From Xanthostigma xanthostigma (taxonomy: Eukaryota; Arthropoda; Insecta; Raphidioptera; Raphidiidae), in NCBI GenBank assembly GCA_963575645.1, contig OY754470.1:29060501-29124500 (forward strand): a stretch of 64,000 nt of DNA, read 5' to 3'. The translations under genes were made by a program, and so were the position numbers. Position 1 is the first letter of the stretch. Each line of letters starts with the position of its first letter. Of this stretch, positions 51,993-62,110 are shown piece after piece. Under the pieces are notes generated by a model, which did no database searches, was not told the origin of the DNA, and saw only the letters and a list, made by a program, of their open reading frames with translations.

Positions 51993-53490
51993 TTATGTTA
52001 CGGTAATGATTATTTCGATGCTGATAGTTGCTATAAAAAAATATGCCATGTGCTTATCTCGAAAGGAAAGATCGTGTTGCCCACAGGATGTATTGTGTAG
52101 TGATACTGTAATAGAAAAGTAAATGATAATCATGTAAGGCCATGGCAATTAACTAAAAGCGTACTTTAGTGCAAATGTTGTATTCATTTACGGAGATTAT
52201 CGTTACAATCGAAAAAGTTATGTTCAAAGAATATTATTATATTAAAATAAGAACACACCTAGATGTGTTTTTGACGTTCTGAAAAATGATGAGAATGATT
52301 TTTTACGATGTGCGCGCACGCTGTAACATCTAAATTAACAGATTGAAGTTGCTCGCAGAATACAGGCTATCAACAGAATATAAATAGACCAATTGACTTA
52401 AACTAATGCGCTGCTTTCGTCATATACCCTTGTAGTTGTTTTTCGGTGCAGTGAGTGAGGAAGATAGAGTATGGCAGAGACCATGTTCACATGCTCGCAG
52501 CGTCTAATAGCTGTATTTGCACTAATCTGACTCCAGTTCTTTTGTTGTTGTTTTTTTAATTTAGATATATAATGGTGTTTCGACATTTTTTTATTTCAAA
52601 AAATCATTTGCATACAAATTAAAAATAAATAAAAGAAGTATATAATAACGTGTGTTCATGTGATATAAACTAAAAAGGGAGTTTGATAATAACTAATCTC
52701 AGATGGCGAGTGTCGATAATAATTTGTTTTCTTGCAGTAACTTTACACATAACGCATAAAAGGAACAATGAGTTATTTTTTTATTTAGTCTGATCGACTC
52801 AAAAGTCGATTAGTGCTCATAGTGACCGCGTTGTGTCACTACGTGCAACCATATACAAAGTCTATAGCTCCCATATTCTGTAGACCCCCAGGGCAGAATC
52901 TTTGGCGGATCTATACTTCAGTTTTGGTCTTCTCTTCAACTCTTAATTGGCTAGAGCTATGGTCATAACATAATCTATTGGGATTTGTTATAACACGATA
53001 GGACATCTGGTGACGGAAAAACCATAAACGTATTACATTTTACATGTTGGTATTGCATTACTACATATACAAAAATGGCGGATCTAAAGTCCAATTCCGA
53101 TACCTCAGTTATGCTACTTAAATACTAGTTTCAAAACTTTCTAGTTTTTCTGTATTGAAAGCTTTCAAAAGAACATTATTATAATAAAAAATTGAAAAGT
53201 TTGATGGAAACTACCGCAAACGTAATCATAGTACATTAGTAAATAGGCACAGTATACAAATTATAGATATGTACTCAACAGTTTTGGCCGAAATATTTTT
53301 TTGTTTATTTTTATTTGACAAAAAAAAAAAAAAAAGAAAACTATAAATACTTGTTTTTTATGGAAAGTGTGTGTGTATATGCTTATTAATTAGAAAATCG
53401 ATAAAATATCTGTCGTATTGTTTAAAATAAAAAACAGAAAAAAAGCTAGTATTTCTAAAGAAAAAAATAGTTGTAAATGAATGTTAAAAA
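51993..53490. other. No gene recognised
   Basis: AT-rich sequence. The patch at 52800-53100 ('gaccgcgttgtgtcactacg', 'atggcggatctaaagtcc') is unassigned. Short frames on either strand show no domain. Confidence 0.45.
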
Positions 53491-53494
53491 AAAA

Positions 53495-54235
53495 ATTGGT
53501 TGTCTGTAAAGTCGGTTTACGGACGATAGTTTTACGTGATAACGTATTCCGCTGGAATATCATATTTAATAATCACGCGCAGGGTTAGGCGGAACGTTAG
53601 GAACGTTACACTTTTTCGTGCATGCAGCCGGTGTTTCATCTTTTTATATTGACGTGATTCATCAATTTATAAGACGTTATCACGTCAATAATTTATGTTC
53701 TATTTCTCCTATCTTCTAGATATAATAATTCGAATCTATGATATTGCATCTTTCGCTTCAAATTTAGGTTAATTTTATTTATTAAAATTACTCACCACCT
53801 ATAATAATAATTGTTTTTTTTAACTTTCTTTCTTTCGTATTTATTTTAAGTTTCAGAGATTAACTGTCATAATATTTTGAAAACAATTGTTTCATTGTTT
53901 ATATAAAATTCCAAAACCTACTTACAATATTTAAGTATTTTCATACGTCAAAAAATTGATTTTTATAATGATAAATTTGTAAGAAAACGATTTTTTCGAG
54001 AGATGAGACCTAGCTAAAACGATTTTTTGCCCCCCAAAATCCCTTTTCAGTAAATTTCATCCAAATCGTTAGGGCCGTTTTCGAGAAAAGCACGCACAGG
54101 GTCAGGCGGAACGTTAGGAACGTTAGGCGTTACACTTTTTCGTGCATGCAGCCGGTGTTTCATCAATTTATAAGATTGGTGATTCATCAATTTATAAGAC
54201 GTTATCACGTCAAAAACAAAAAAGTAAGATTGACA
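53495..54235 (-). mobile_element. Dispersed repeat shared with the 44.8-46.2 kb hAT, partly duplicated
   Basis: 53500-53700 matches 45070-45325 in inverse ('gtaaagtcggtttacggacg' and 'tgcatgcagccggtgtttca'). Its second half recurs at 54095-54215 ('ggcggaacgttaggaacgtt' and 'aatttataagacgttatcac'), so the unit is partly tandemly duplicated here. A segment at 54000-54090 ('aaaatcccttttcagtaaat') is related to 58100-58165. Confidence 0.5.
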
Positions 54236-54303
54236 GCGTCCGCCGGGATCGAACGTACGATCTTTACAAGGTCAGTGTTCTACCTCACAGCCACCGTCAC
54301 TTA
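54236..54303 (-). tRNA. tRNA-like sequence, probably SINE or transposon core
   Basis: The minus-strand reading GTGACGGTGGCTGTGAGG at the 5' side, with a B box-like CGTTCGATCCC 40 nt on, and an anticodon-loop-like CTTGTAA (TGT, Thr). Stem pairing is poor outside the T arm. It begins with the same GTGAC type of end as the module at 23195. Probably a pseudo-tRNA. Confidence 0.4.
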
Positions 54304-54332
54304 ATATTCTGCAGGCGGTTTTTATTATAATA

Positions 54333-54692
54333 CTAGCGGTCCCACCCGGTTTCATCCGGGTGCAAAAGTACGAATGGGGGGGAGGTACATGAGTACGCAC
54401 ATTCATCTTAGTTTACCGAGATAAATGTTGTGTCCAAATCTCATGATGATCGGAGTTAGCGTTCAAAAGTTTTTGTCGGACGGACAAATTTTGACTTATA
54501 CATTTTGTAACATTTTTCATTGATGCTCCGCTCCTATTTGTCGTAGCATGATATTATATAGCCTATATAGCCTTCCTCGATAAATGAGCTATCCCACAAA
54601 AAAAAACTTTTGAATTCTACCAGTAGTTTCTGAGATTAGCGCGTTCAACCAAACTAACAGACAAACTCTTCAGCTTTATATATTAGTATAGA
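54333..54692 (-). mobile_element. Compact non-autonomous Helitron (360 bp)
   Basis: The 3' CTAG at 54333-54336 follows A. The 5' end, read on the minus strand, is TCTATACTAATATATAAAGC at 54692 with T at 54693. It is the complete short form of the family at 10149 and lacks the tRNA-like block and AT-rich tail. CACCCGGATGAAACCGGGTG can form the 3' hairpin. Confidence 0.85.
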
Positions 54693-56235
54693 TAGTTGGT
54701 AATACGTTAATTCCGACACGTTCGTTTTATTTTCGATCTCAAGAATGAATTTTACCCTACCGGGCCAAAAGAAATTTTACTTCAATCATAGATTGACATT
54801 ACTATTTGAAACTGATCATTTCAAAATTTTCCGACACATTGTAAGTTCGCAGGTAAAATCAGTGAGGAAACTGTGAGTGCACATCTAATGTCGGTATAGA
54901 AATGCATGCGTATATTATGGAGCTTATATGAAGCAACACTCTGTAGGCCAGTAAAATGATGAACTCAGTTTCCACTAATTCGAAAATTAGAAGAACTTTT
55001 TCAGAGTTACAATATTGAATTTTGACAAGACACAAGCAAAAAACTGATGAAACACAGTTTTTTCACTCTTTTTTAACATTTTTAAAGTTCTAGTCTATCG
55101 CACGAAGGTGCAGTTTTAACAGATTGTGTATCACAATTATGTAAATGTTCTCTCTTTGCTGCACCCTTTTGCGATTTTGTGAAAATGTTTAGGGTCAAAT
55201 CATCTTCATTTTACTAGCCAATCTGAGGAGGTTTGAAATCATTGTGGAGTAGGGCTTCCATATCGGATTTTAGAGTTTTCACAATTCCGAAATTTCAAAC
55301 AAAATTTTTAAACATTTCAATTCTGTAACTGAAGAACTTGTTATCGAAAATCCCGAATTAATGAAAGAATTACAATAATTTTTTCCTTAATTTGTGGACC
55401 TGAAAGTGATCCTTAATATGAATAGATTTTTTTTACCTAATATTAGTTTTTTTTTTTATTTAATATTCGAAGTGTTTGTTACTTGCTGATAATGTTGATG
55501 TTTTTAGTTTGTCTATATCACTGACTCGATTGTTAACAGTATCGTAATACGTTATAATATTATACGATGAGATGTCCCTGCAGTTTAAACACTGTGTTGC
55601 AGAAAGCATTGTTAAGAAAATTAATATGACAATGACCTTAGATTGTGATCATATAATTATCAGGAGCGGTCTAATGTCGTATTCAAACTCCCTGACTGCT
55701 AGAACATTCGATTGTACTTGGAAAAAGCCCGCTTTTCAAACTAAATTTTGATCAAAAGGCGTAAAAAAAAACGTTTCGAAATGAAAACTTTACAAAAAAT
55801 TATGCTAAATACATGTACACAGTTTAAGAAAAATATCGTCTCAATCAATTATTTTTCGAGCAGTATCAATTTTGAACTGTGCAATGCTTTTCATATGAAG
55901 AAATATGCATGTTCACAATAATGGTCATTGTTGAAAATTGATTTTTGACAATTTTTTCAGTAACCCAGCCGCGATAAACTCAAAAACTACCCAACGGTTC
56001 TTCATACGGCATAATAGAAAGAGCGATAAACGAGGAAGATTTCTGTATATAATGTGTAAATATTTTGTACAAAATGGCTTAACTATGACGGTGTTTTGTC
56101 AAAAAAAAACTGTTTTCGTGCGTTTACATGGCTACTGGCTAGCGCTATATAGCCAAATCTTTAGAGACACTTCAAAACAGTGTACTTTGATAGTTCTGCT
56201 GTGTAGATGGGAAGGTCAATATAATATTTCCAGAA
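54693..56235. other. No gene recognised
   Basis: AT-rich sequence of unknown origin. Part may be the body of the Helitron ending at 56272, since its 5' end is not found. The 115-codon frame at 55938-56285 runs into that Helitron end and is not a gene. Confidence 0.45.
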
Positions 56236-56272
56236 CAGTTTTGCACCCCGGTGAAACGGGACGGGCCGCTAG
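56236..56272 (+). mobile_element. Helitron 3' end
   Basis: 'gcaccccggtgaaacgggac' followed by GGGCCGCTAG and T is the Helitron 3' terminus (hairpin plus CTAG) of the same superfamily as the one at 10767. The start of this copy is not recognised. Confidence 0.55.
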
Positions 56273-56682
56273 TATAATAATATAAAATCAGGTTTTAATC
56301 GCTCCCCCGCCTTTGAAACCTCCTTGGTTTGTTCTGTATGCATGCATGTATATATGTATGTATGTGTGTGTCAGAACATATATAGTTCCCCACACGGTAT
56401 AGATCAATACTATATGTAGCCCGGTACCGCCGTCCGACCTACCCGTTTGTCTCTCTATTGTTCAGCAAGTTCAACCGAATCATTCAAATTTTCCTCTGAC
56501 GCCGGATACACGTTTCTGTGTACATTTAGTCTAAATTCCTCGCAAACACTCAACACTAACTCGTTTTGAACGAGTTGGGCAAAACTATTGTTGCAGTTTC
56601 CTTTGCATATATTCATAATCTTTATTGTCGTCACATTTTGATTTAGTTTCTATAGAAGTGCTCTTTGGGTATTTCAGTATTA
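56273..56682. other. No gene recognised
   Basis: Contains a short ATGTATGT-type run at 56337-56372 and unassigned sequence. Confidence 0.5.
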
Positions 56683-56685
56683 TTA

Positions 56686-57129
56686 AGACCGCTGCATACG
56701 AGGCTAGAAACGCTGCTAGATTCCTTGCTACATTTACCTACTAGTTTTCTAGCGCTGGTTTTCTTGATTGCTGTTAAGTGCTCGCTTCACACGATATTAT
56801 TTTTCAAGCTTGATTCGTGGATAGATCTGGTGCGCACGCAGTGACAGTTCGAATATAAACACAGAGCAAAACGTGTTTGTTGTCTGACTCTGAACAGAAT
56901 GCGACACCGTGTTGGTTTGTGGGTGTTTGTTCAAGTGCCCACGTGACAAGATACTGTTTTCAGATTAGTTCTTGCTCATACCTAGAAACAACTCTCACCT
57001 TGTTCTAATTTTAAAACCTATCTTCTGAGCTAGCAGGCCAGCCCGCAGTGACGTCATTTCTAGCTTCGTACCCAGTCTACCGACTAGCAGAACTCCTAGC
57101 AGCATTTCTAGCCTCGTGTGCAGCGGCCT
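56686..57129. mobile_element. PIF/Harbinger-type MITE (TTA target duplication)
   Basis: AGACCGCTGCATACGAGGC at the left and the inverse of GCCTCGTGTGCAGCGGCCT at the right are flanked by TTA (56683-56685, 57130-57132). The inverted match continues through CTAGAAA(C/T)GCTGCTAG. No transposase. Confidence 0.8.
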
Positions 57130-57132
57130 TTA

Positions 57133-57717
57133 GATAGATATTTCAAATCTTTGATTAATTATCTTTTATTTATTGAAGATATACATTTCACCCACATATA
57201 GGGTTGCCAAGCGTCCGACTTTAGCCGGACATGTTTGGATTTTTACGGCTTTAGTTAAACTTTTTGTCAATAAATTTTCAAGGGAAATGACGTTTGTGAT
57301 AAAGTAGTTTAAATTAGCAATATTCAGACCTATACGTTTGGAATTTTGTTATTTTTTTTAAATGTTTGAAGACTTTTTAATTTCCCTAATTGAAATGCCA
57401 AAACGAAAATATGGCTGTTTGTGTTTGTTGTATTATATTTATTTATTTAATAGAATTTCGTGTTAACTGGTCGTTTTTAGTTGTAATGTCTGGTTAATTT
57501 TGTAATAAAAACTGTGATTGATTGGTATAAAACAATTAAAAATACCTAGTTAAGTTTCTTTCCGTTGAGTAGTAGTAGGGGGATGACGTCATCCGGAGGA
57601 CCTGTCAGTATAACGACTGTTATTCATAAACTTTAATGGCAGTATTTGACAAAGATATTAAAAGACAGAATATTTATGACCTAATGATATTGTCATTAGT
57701 GTTGATAAAAATATGAA
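57133..57717. other. No gene; possible hAT end at about 57200
   Basis: 'agggttgccaagcgtccgac' at 57201 resembles a hAT terminus, but no partner end was found. A TGACGTCA palindrome occurs at 57584. Confidence 0.4.
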
Positions 57718-57719
57718 GT

Positions 57720-57912
57720 CTAGCCCCGAATCTACGATTTTTTTGAACCGGGGCAAAAACTTGATAATGCCGCCCCCTCCCTCCGGCGTTTGAGATAAAT
57801 TACTTAAAAAAACTCACAAATATATAATAGTTGTCATTTTTCAACCGTATTATATCATGATTTTGGCGCCCCATGAAATTCACACCTCCCCTCTAGATCC
57901 GGGGCTGGAACA
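57720..57912. mobile_element. Short TIR element, hAT-like
   Basis: TAGCCCCGAATCTACG at the left and the inverse of TAGATCCGGGGCTGG at the right are partly matched. The flanks (AAGTC and CAGTC) agree only partly, so the target duplication is uncertain. Confidence 0.4.
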
Positions 57913-59625
57913 GTCTACCAGCTGACGTAAATCCCGCGCTTAAGCTGATTTGTCAAACGGAACAAGGAAACCTCTGTAATTTACTAAGCATGTTGAATAA
58001 TGTAATTTATGTTTAGTATTTCGAAAATCATAAATTTGTTTTTTAAACTAATAAGGTTGACAAGAAATCGAATTATTATACTTAGGTAGGTATACCTAGA
58101 TCGATTTTTTGCTCCCCAAAACCTATTTTCAGTAAACATCAAAACCGTTAGAGCCGTTTTTGAGAAAAAAAAGCTTGTTAATAATATACATCTAGTTACT
58201 AGTAGGATTATTAACGCCATCTCTCGGTATATAAATGAAAAATTAAGTTGTCTTTAAATTAGGTACGTTAAATAAGGCTTTAGTAGAAATTGGCAATCTA
58301 CTGACGTTATGTGACTATATTTTCTTTTAAATGACGGGAATTACATTATCTGAATTCAAGTTCATGTACCTACTATTCATTCCGTATGGTCCCATGTTTT
58401 TGTACGACGGAATTTTACTTTTGCGTTGTACTTCTGTTACTGATCAGGGGAAAGGGGAAAAAGCACTGCAGATACGCTTTACGGTCGCCACTGATCTGAT
58501 GGCTAAACAGCTTGTTTATACCGGGTGTCCCAAACATTTCATTTGTTTGCCTTTTGACTAAATTTGGGAGGTTGGGTAATCGATAGGGGGACGCAACTTG
58601 ACAGGGGTGGTTATTTATTTTAACAAAAATAAGAACGCTAATACATAAAAATCATAGAATCGTTCTTCCTTTATTTTTTAACTGACTTAAAAAACGGATT
58701 TTTTTTGTTTTTTTGTATGTTTGTCCGTCGATATCTTCGCTGGCTGTGAACCAATTTCGGTGATTCTTTTTTGATTCGATAGAGTAGGTATGTATCAAAG
58801 TTGGTCCCATATAAATTGTAGCAAAATCGGTAGAACTTTTTAGAAAATTGACAAAAATAAAAAGTAATATTGCAAAAGTTGTCGTTGGCGTGAATGTTGC
58901 TTTATAAAAATTTAAAATAAAAAACTTAAAAAAAACTAAACATCCTTCAAAAAAGAGTCACTAAAGCGCTGAAATAACAAAGGTATATTAAATGGTTGCT
59001 GACCTCAAAACTTTTTTATTTGACGCTTTTTAGTGGTTTTTTTTAAGGAGCTTCAATTTTTTTTGTAGTTTTAAAATTTGATAGAATCAACACGAGATCT
59101 AAATATGTCAACGAAATTGAAAATTCAAATACAGGAACCGCCTCTGTCAAGGGCGTAAATGGGGGGGGGGGGTAAAGGTGGTAATTATCTCCCCCAGGAT
59201 AATAATAATAAAACTGAAAATAATACGAACCTGGATAAAAATAAAATCTAGAAAAACTTCTTGAAAAAAATATTGTAAAATTGGTTTGGGAATTGATATT
59301 TTGCTTGATACCTTATTTCGTGAGTATTCTTGTATGATATTAATACCCCCACCCCCCAGAAAAAAAGTCTACGCCAGTGTATTAAATTTAGTGTATCAGT
59401 ATCTGACCTGGAATCAATAAAAATACCTCAAATAAAACACAACTTTCAAAAACCCTGAATTCCACTTCTTTATAAGTATAAAACACAAATAATCACATTC
59501 TTGAATTTTAATACATCAACAACTTTTTATAAATCATAATATTTATTAGGCCCAATTGCACAGAAAAATGCGGCGGCCTTTGTAACTGTTACGACGTAAC
59601 TGTCAGTTTTGGATTATAAACGGTA
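57913..59625. other. Dispersed repeat fragments; no gene
   Basis: A segment at 58100-58165 is related to 54000-54090. At 58665-58870 'tgacttaaaaaacggatttt' and 'tgaaccaatttcggtgattc' mark a common insect repeat. A run of 12 G at 59161-59172 lies in a segment (about 59145-59375) that may be another hAT-like copy, since its edges 'caagggcgta' and 'tacgccagtg' are roughly inverse. The 76- and 78-codon frames are not genes. Confidence 0.4.
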
Positions 59626-59633
59626 GCAATCAA

Positions 59634-59785
59634 CAGTGGCGTAATTATACTGTTTGAGGCCCCTGGCAAATTTTACTAAATGTTGTAATAATGATAGTAT
59701 CCTCTTATGATCACGGTCCTCTTGGGTCGGAGGCCCCCTCCAGCCGGGGGCCTGTGGCATCTGCCACCCTATTGTTACGCCACTG
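59634..59785. mobile_element. Very short hAT MITE, duplication GCAATCAA
   Basis: CAGTGGCGTAA and the exact inverse TTACGCCACTG are flanked by GCAATCAA (59626-59633, 59786-59793). At 152 bp it is the smallest complete hAT copy here. Confidence 0.85.
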
Positions 59786-60157
59786 GCAATCAAATATAAA
59801 TACGTAACGCCAGGGCCAACGACAGAAATTTTAGAGCTCCTCCGTAGTTGTAAAAAATTTTAAAAATGTGTATCAATCACGTTTATCAAAACTCTGAGTG
59901 CTAAAACTAAGTTTGTGAAAATTAAAATTAATTTTTAAAAACACAATTTTGCGACGGAGCTCCTCTTCATCTCAATACTCGGTACATCTAGTCACCGCTG
60001 TCCTCGGCCCTGCGTAACGCGAGTGGTTCCATGCGTTTTTGAGCAACCTAATTGTGAGCTGATCCTTGTAAACCCATTTTTTTTAATTTGTCTGGAATTC
60101 AGCGAATTTATAAGCATTCAAGAACCACATAAAAACACGGTTATCTAGAAGATTGGT

Positions 60158-60163
60158 TTTATT
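60158..60163 (-). promoter_or_regulatory. Polyadenylation signal AATAAA of the disulfide isomerase gene
   Basis: TTTATT on the plus strand is AATAAA on the minus strand, about 120 nt after the stop codon at 60284. Cleavage would fall at about 60130-60150. Confidence 0.65.
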
Positions 60164-60283
60164 CATTCATAAACAACACTGAAATATCGCCATTTATATT
60201 ATATTTATGTTATGTTCAATTCCGACAGTCACGTGACACCAAAAGATCTCACTTCAATCTTTTTGTGCAATTTGTTCACAAAC

Positions 60284-60540
60284 TCACAACTCGTCTTTGT
60301 TTTGTTTAATGGAATCTTTCAGAAATTGTTTCAAATCGGCTGTAGTTCGTTTGCCCTGGTATTCGGACAACAATTTACCATTTGAAAACAGTTTTATGGT
60401 TGGGAAACCTTGAATTTTAAACTTGTCCGCTGTAACGGGATTTGTAGTGCAATCTAATGCAGCAACACGACCCGGGAGGTTTTTAATTTCTAATGCTAAC
60501 AATGAAAAATCTGGTTTCATCTTTTTACAATGCCCGCACC
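60284..60540 (-). CDS. Protein disulfide isomerase-like, last exon (PDIA5/TXNDC5 type)
   Basis: The 257-nt terminal exon on the minus strand is preceded by a good acceptor (TTTTTTTTCAG, plus-strand 60541 onward). The first two bases GG complete a Trp codon, so the intron splits the Trp of the WCGHC thioredoxin active site. The exon then reads CGHCKKMKPDFSLLA, continues with the thioredoxin core (VAALDCTTNPV and GFPTIKLF with the cis-proline), and ends KQNKDEL. KDEL is the ER retrieval signal. The family forms and shuffles disulfides of secreted proteins in the ER lumen. The exon covers most of one C-terminal thioredoxin domain; signal peptide, earlier domains and the residues before Trp must lie above 60543. 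CGHCKKMKP favours PDIA5-like, the KDEL and DCT context favour TXNDC5-like. Confidence 0.85.
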
Positions 60541-60732
60541 CTGAAAAAAAATTTCGATTAATTTAATTTTATCATAAGATATTCTGCAATCGATAGGCCC
60601 TTATCACACGAAGCTACTCAAATTAAACTAAACTGATTACTAACTAAAATCACTAACTAGTTGGCAACCAAACTTTGCACACGATGCTACTCAAATCATT
60701 GTTTAATCACTAGTTTCATTTGAGCTGTCATA

Positions 60733-60982
60733 ATGTTTTCTGCATCTAAATCAAGTGATGAGGATATTATTTTATATTATTATAATCAAAAAAGGCAACG
60801 ACGAATGAAAAAACGCCAATATTGGATTCATCCTTATATAGAAAAAATTTAAATTGTAGGACAAAGAGCTACAGGAGCTACAGGAAAATGATGCGAAATT
60901 TTTGGCATTCTATAGAATGTCCAAAGAAACATTTTTAAATTTAGTGGAAATACTGTCTCCTTTTATTCACAAAAAGAATATT
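60733..60982 (+). pseudogene. Harbinger transposase N-terminal fragment
   Basis: A plus-strand frame reads MFSASKSSDEDIILYYYNQK, then RQYWIHPYIEK and a stop. After a frame change it continues ELQENDAKFLAFYRMSKETF, then LNLVEILSPFIHKKN. The RxYWxHP motif followed by a LxxDxxxFxxYxRMSxETFxxLL pattern is the start of PIF/Harbinger DDE transposases. At least one stop and one frameshift disrupt it, and the LINE cuts it off near 60980. The catalytic DDE region is not visible here. Confidence 0.65.
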
Positions 60983-61828
60983 TATATTTATATTTATTGA
61001 ACGTACTCAACAGGCAAAATGCCCAATTACAGAGTAGTATTCATAATTAATATACACGCACACAAATTATAACATAAGATATAACACAAAACAAAAAAAA
61101 AATAATAATAAAATAAGTTCTTACATGTTCACATTAGTGCCAAGTACATTAAAAATCATTTAATATAGCAGCTAGACATAAATTTACGAAGGCCAATGTC
61201 AAAAAGGTCAATATCTGGTAATGTAGTCAGATGTTTGTTTTGCAATTGAGTCATTTGAGCAACGGGAGAACCATCGTGAGCCAAAGTTGTGGGTCTTATG
61301 CTTGTGGTGAAACGAATACATTTACTCCTAGTTCTTAAATTTGGCACAACAATGTTGAATTGGGATAGTAGGCTACTGTTGTCAATGTATTCATGCAATA
61401 TTTTATACGCAAAAATTAAAAGTGCAGCCTCTCGTTGACATTGAAGTGTCTTAACATTATAAAAGTTAGTTAAATCGCGATAAGGCATAAATTTTGGGTA
61501 ATAGTGCTCAAATTTGTAATGGAGAAATCTAAAAAATTTGCTTTGAACCATTTCTATTTTTTTTATGTACAAGTTAAACATCGGATTCCATATGACTGCA
61601 GCATATTCAAGTTTGGATCTAACAAAAGAAACAGTATAAAGATAACATTAATGTTAGTTAGATCTCTTGAAAAACGAGTAATAAGTCCTAAGATTCTATA
61701 TGCATCATTAACCATGGTTTCTATATGTGTCTTAAAAGATAGATTGCTCAGAAATGTGACACCTAAGTCTCTAATAATATCGCATCTCTTAAGTAGAATG
61801 TTAAGTATGGAATAATCATACTACAATG
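60980..61828 (-). mobile_element. 5'-truncated LINE with a (TATATT)n-like tail
   Basis: The 3' end is at the left, with a 'tatttatatttatatttatt' tail at about 60979-61000. It sits between two parts of the Harbinger transposase. The coding region is at 61156-61800. Confidence 0.7.
61156..61800 (-). pseudogene. LINE reverse-transcriptase C-terminal fragment
   Basis: The uninterrupted frame 61156-61581 (141 residues) reads IKKIEMVQSKFFRFLHYKF, then LQCQREAALLIFAYKILH, and SPVAQMTQLQNK. Just upstream in the same frame is SKLEYAAVIWNP, the conserved segment after the reverse-transcriptase palm. Further upstream, in another frame, DLGVTFLSNLSFKTHIETMV occurs, the usual 'DLGVxFDxxLxFxxHI' block. 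So the copy has at least one frameshift near 61625 and lacks palm and endonuclease. It is of the Jockey/I type as far as I can tell, and dead. Confidence 0.75.
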
Positions 61829-61870
61829 CGTGAATGTGTCAGCGCTGAGGAGAGAATTTTAATAACACTC
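61828..61870 (+). pseudogene. Continuation of the Harbinger transposase after the LINE
   Basis: The plus-strand reading at about 61838-61873 gives VSAEERILITLR, matching the SxEERLxxTLRxLATG block that follows the N-terminal region in PIF/Harbinger transposases. The protein is not readable beyond this point. Confidence 0.55.
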
Positions 61871-62110
61871 AGGCAAGTTTTTACAATGTTTTAATATTTC
61901 AGAATCAAGTAAATTTCCGTCTTATCTTTTCGAGAATAATCACTTAACGTGTAATTATATAGGCAAGGATGCCTTTCGACAGCTTCTACCAGTTTTAAAT
62001 TTTGGATTGGATCAGCCATTTTTGTTGTTTTATTGGTAACTGGTTAGTAACTAGTAGCGTGGCGACCAGCACGCCGCGTCGCTTGAAACTGATCACTAAC
62101 TGGTCACAAC

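Larger units (their letters stand above)
60541..62110 (-). other. Intron of the disulfide isomerase gene, filled with transposon remains
   Basis: This directly follows, on the minus strand side, the acceptor of the last exon. It contains a plus-strand Harbinger transposase remnant and a minus-strand LINE. No upstream coding exon with PDI features was found as far as 64000, so the intron is at least 3.4 kb, or the next exon is short and was missed. Confidence 0.5.
60595..62110 (+). mobile_element. PIF/Harbinger element remnant, interrupted by a LINE
   Basis: The left edge 'ggcccttatcacacgaagct' looks like a Harbinger terminus. The coding remains at 60733-60982 and 61828-61870 are described separately. 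The right edge is not resolved; repeated 'ctaactggt' and 'ctagttggc' phrases lie near 60655 and 62093 and could belong to subterminal repeats. Confidence 0.5.

Noticed and set aside
55938-56285. 115-codon frame
   Set aside because: Runs through a Helitron 3' terminus, including its CTAG end.
58331-58561. 76-codon frame
   Set aside because: Its end is translated from a transposon-terminus-like phrase (GGGTGTCCCAAACATTTC); no other support.
59145-59375. Another hAT MITE
   Set aside because: The end sequences only roughly match in inverse and I found no 8-bp flanking duplication, so it is mentioned only as a possibility.
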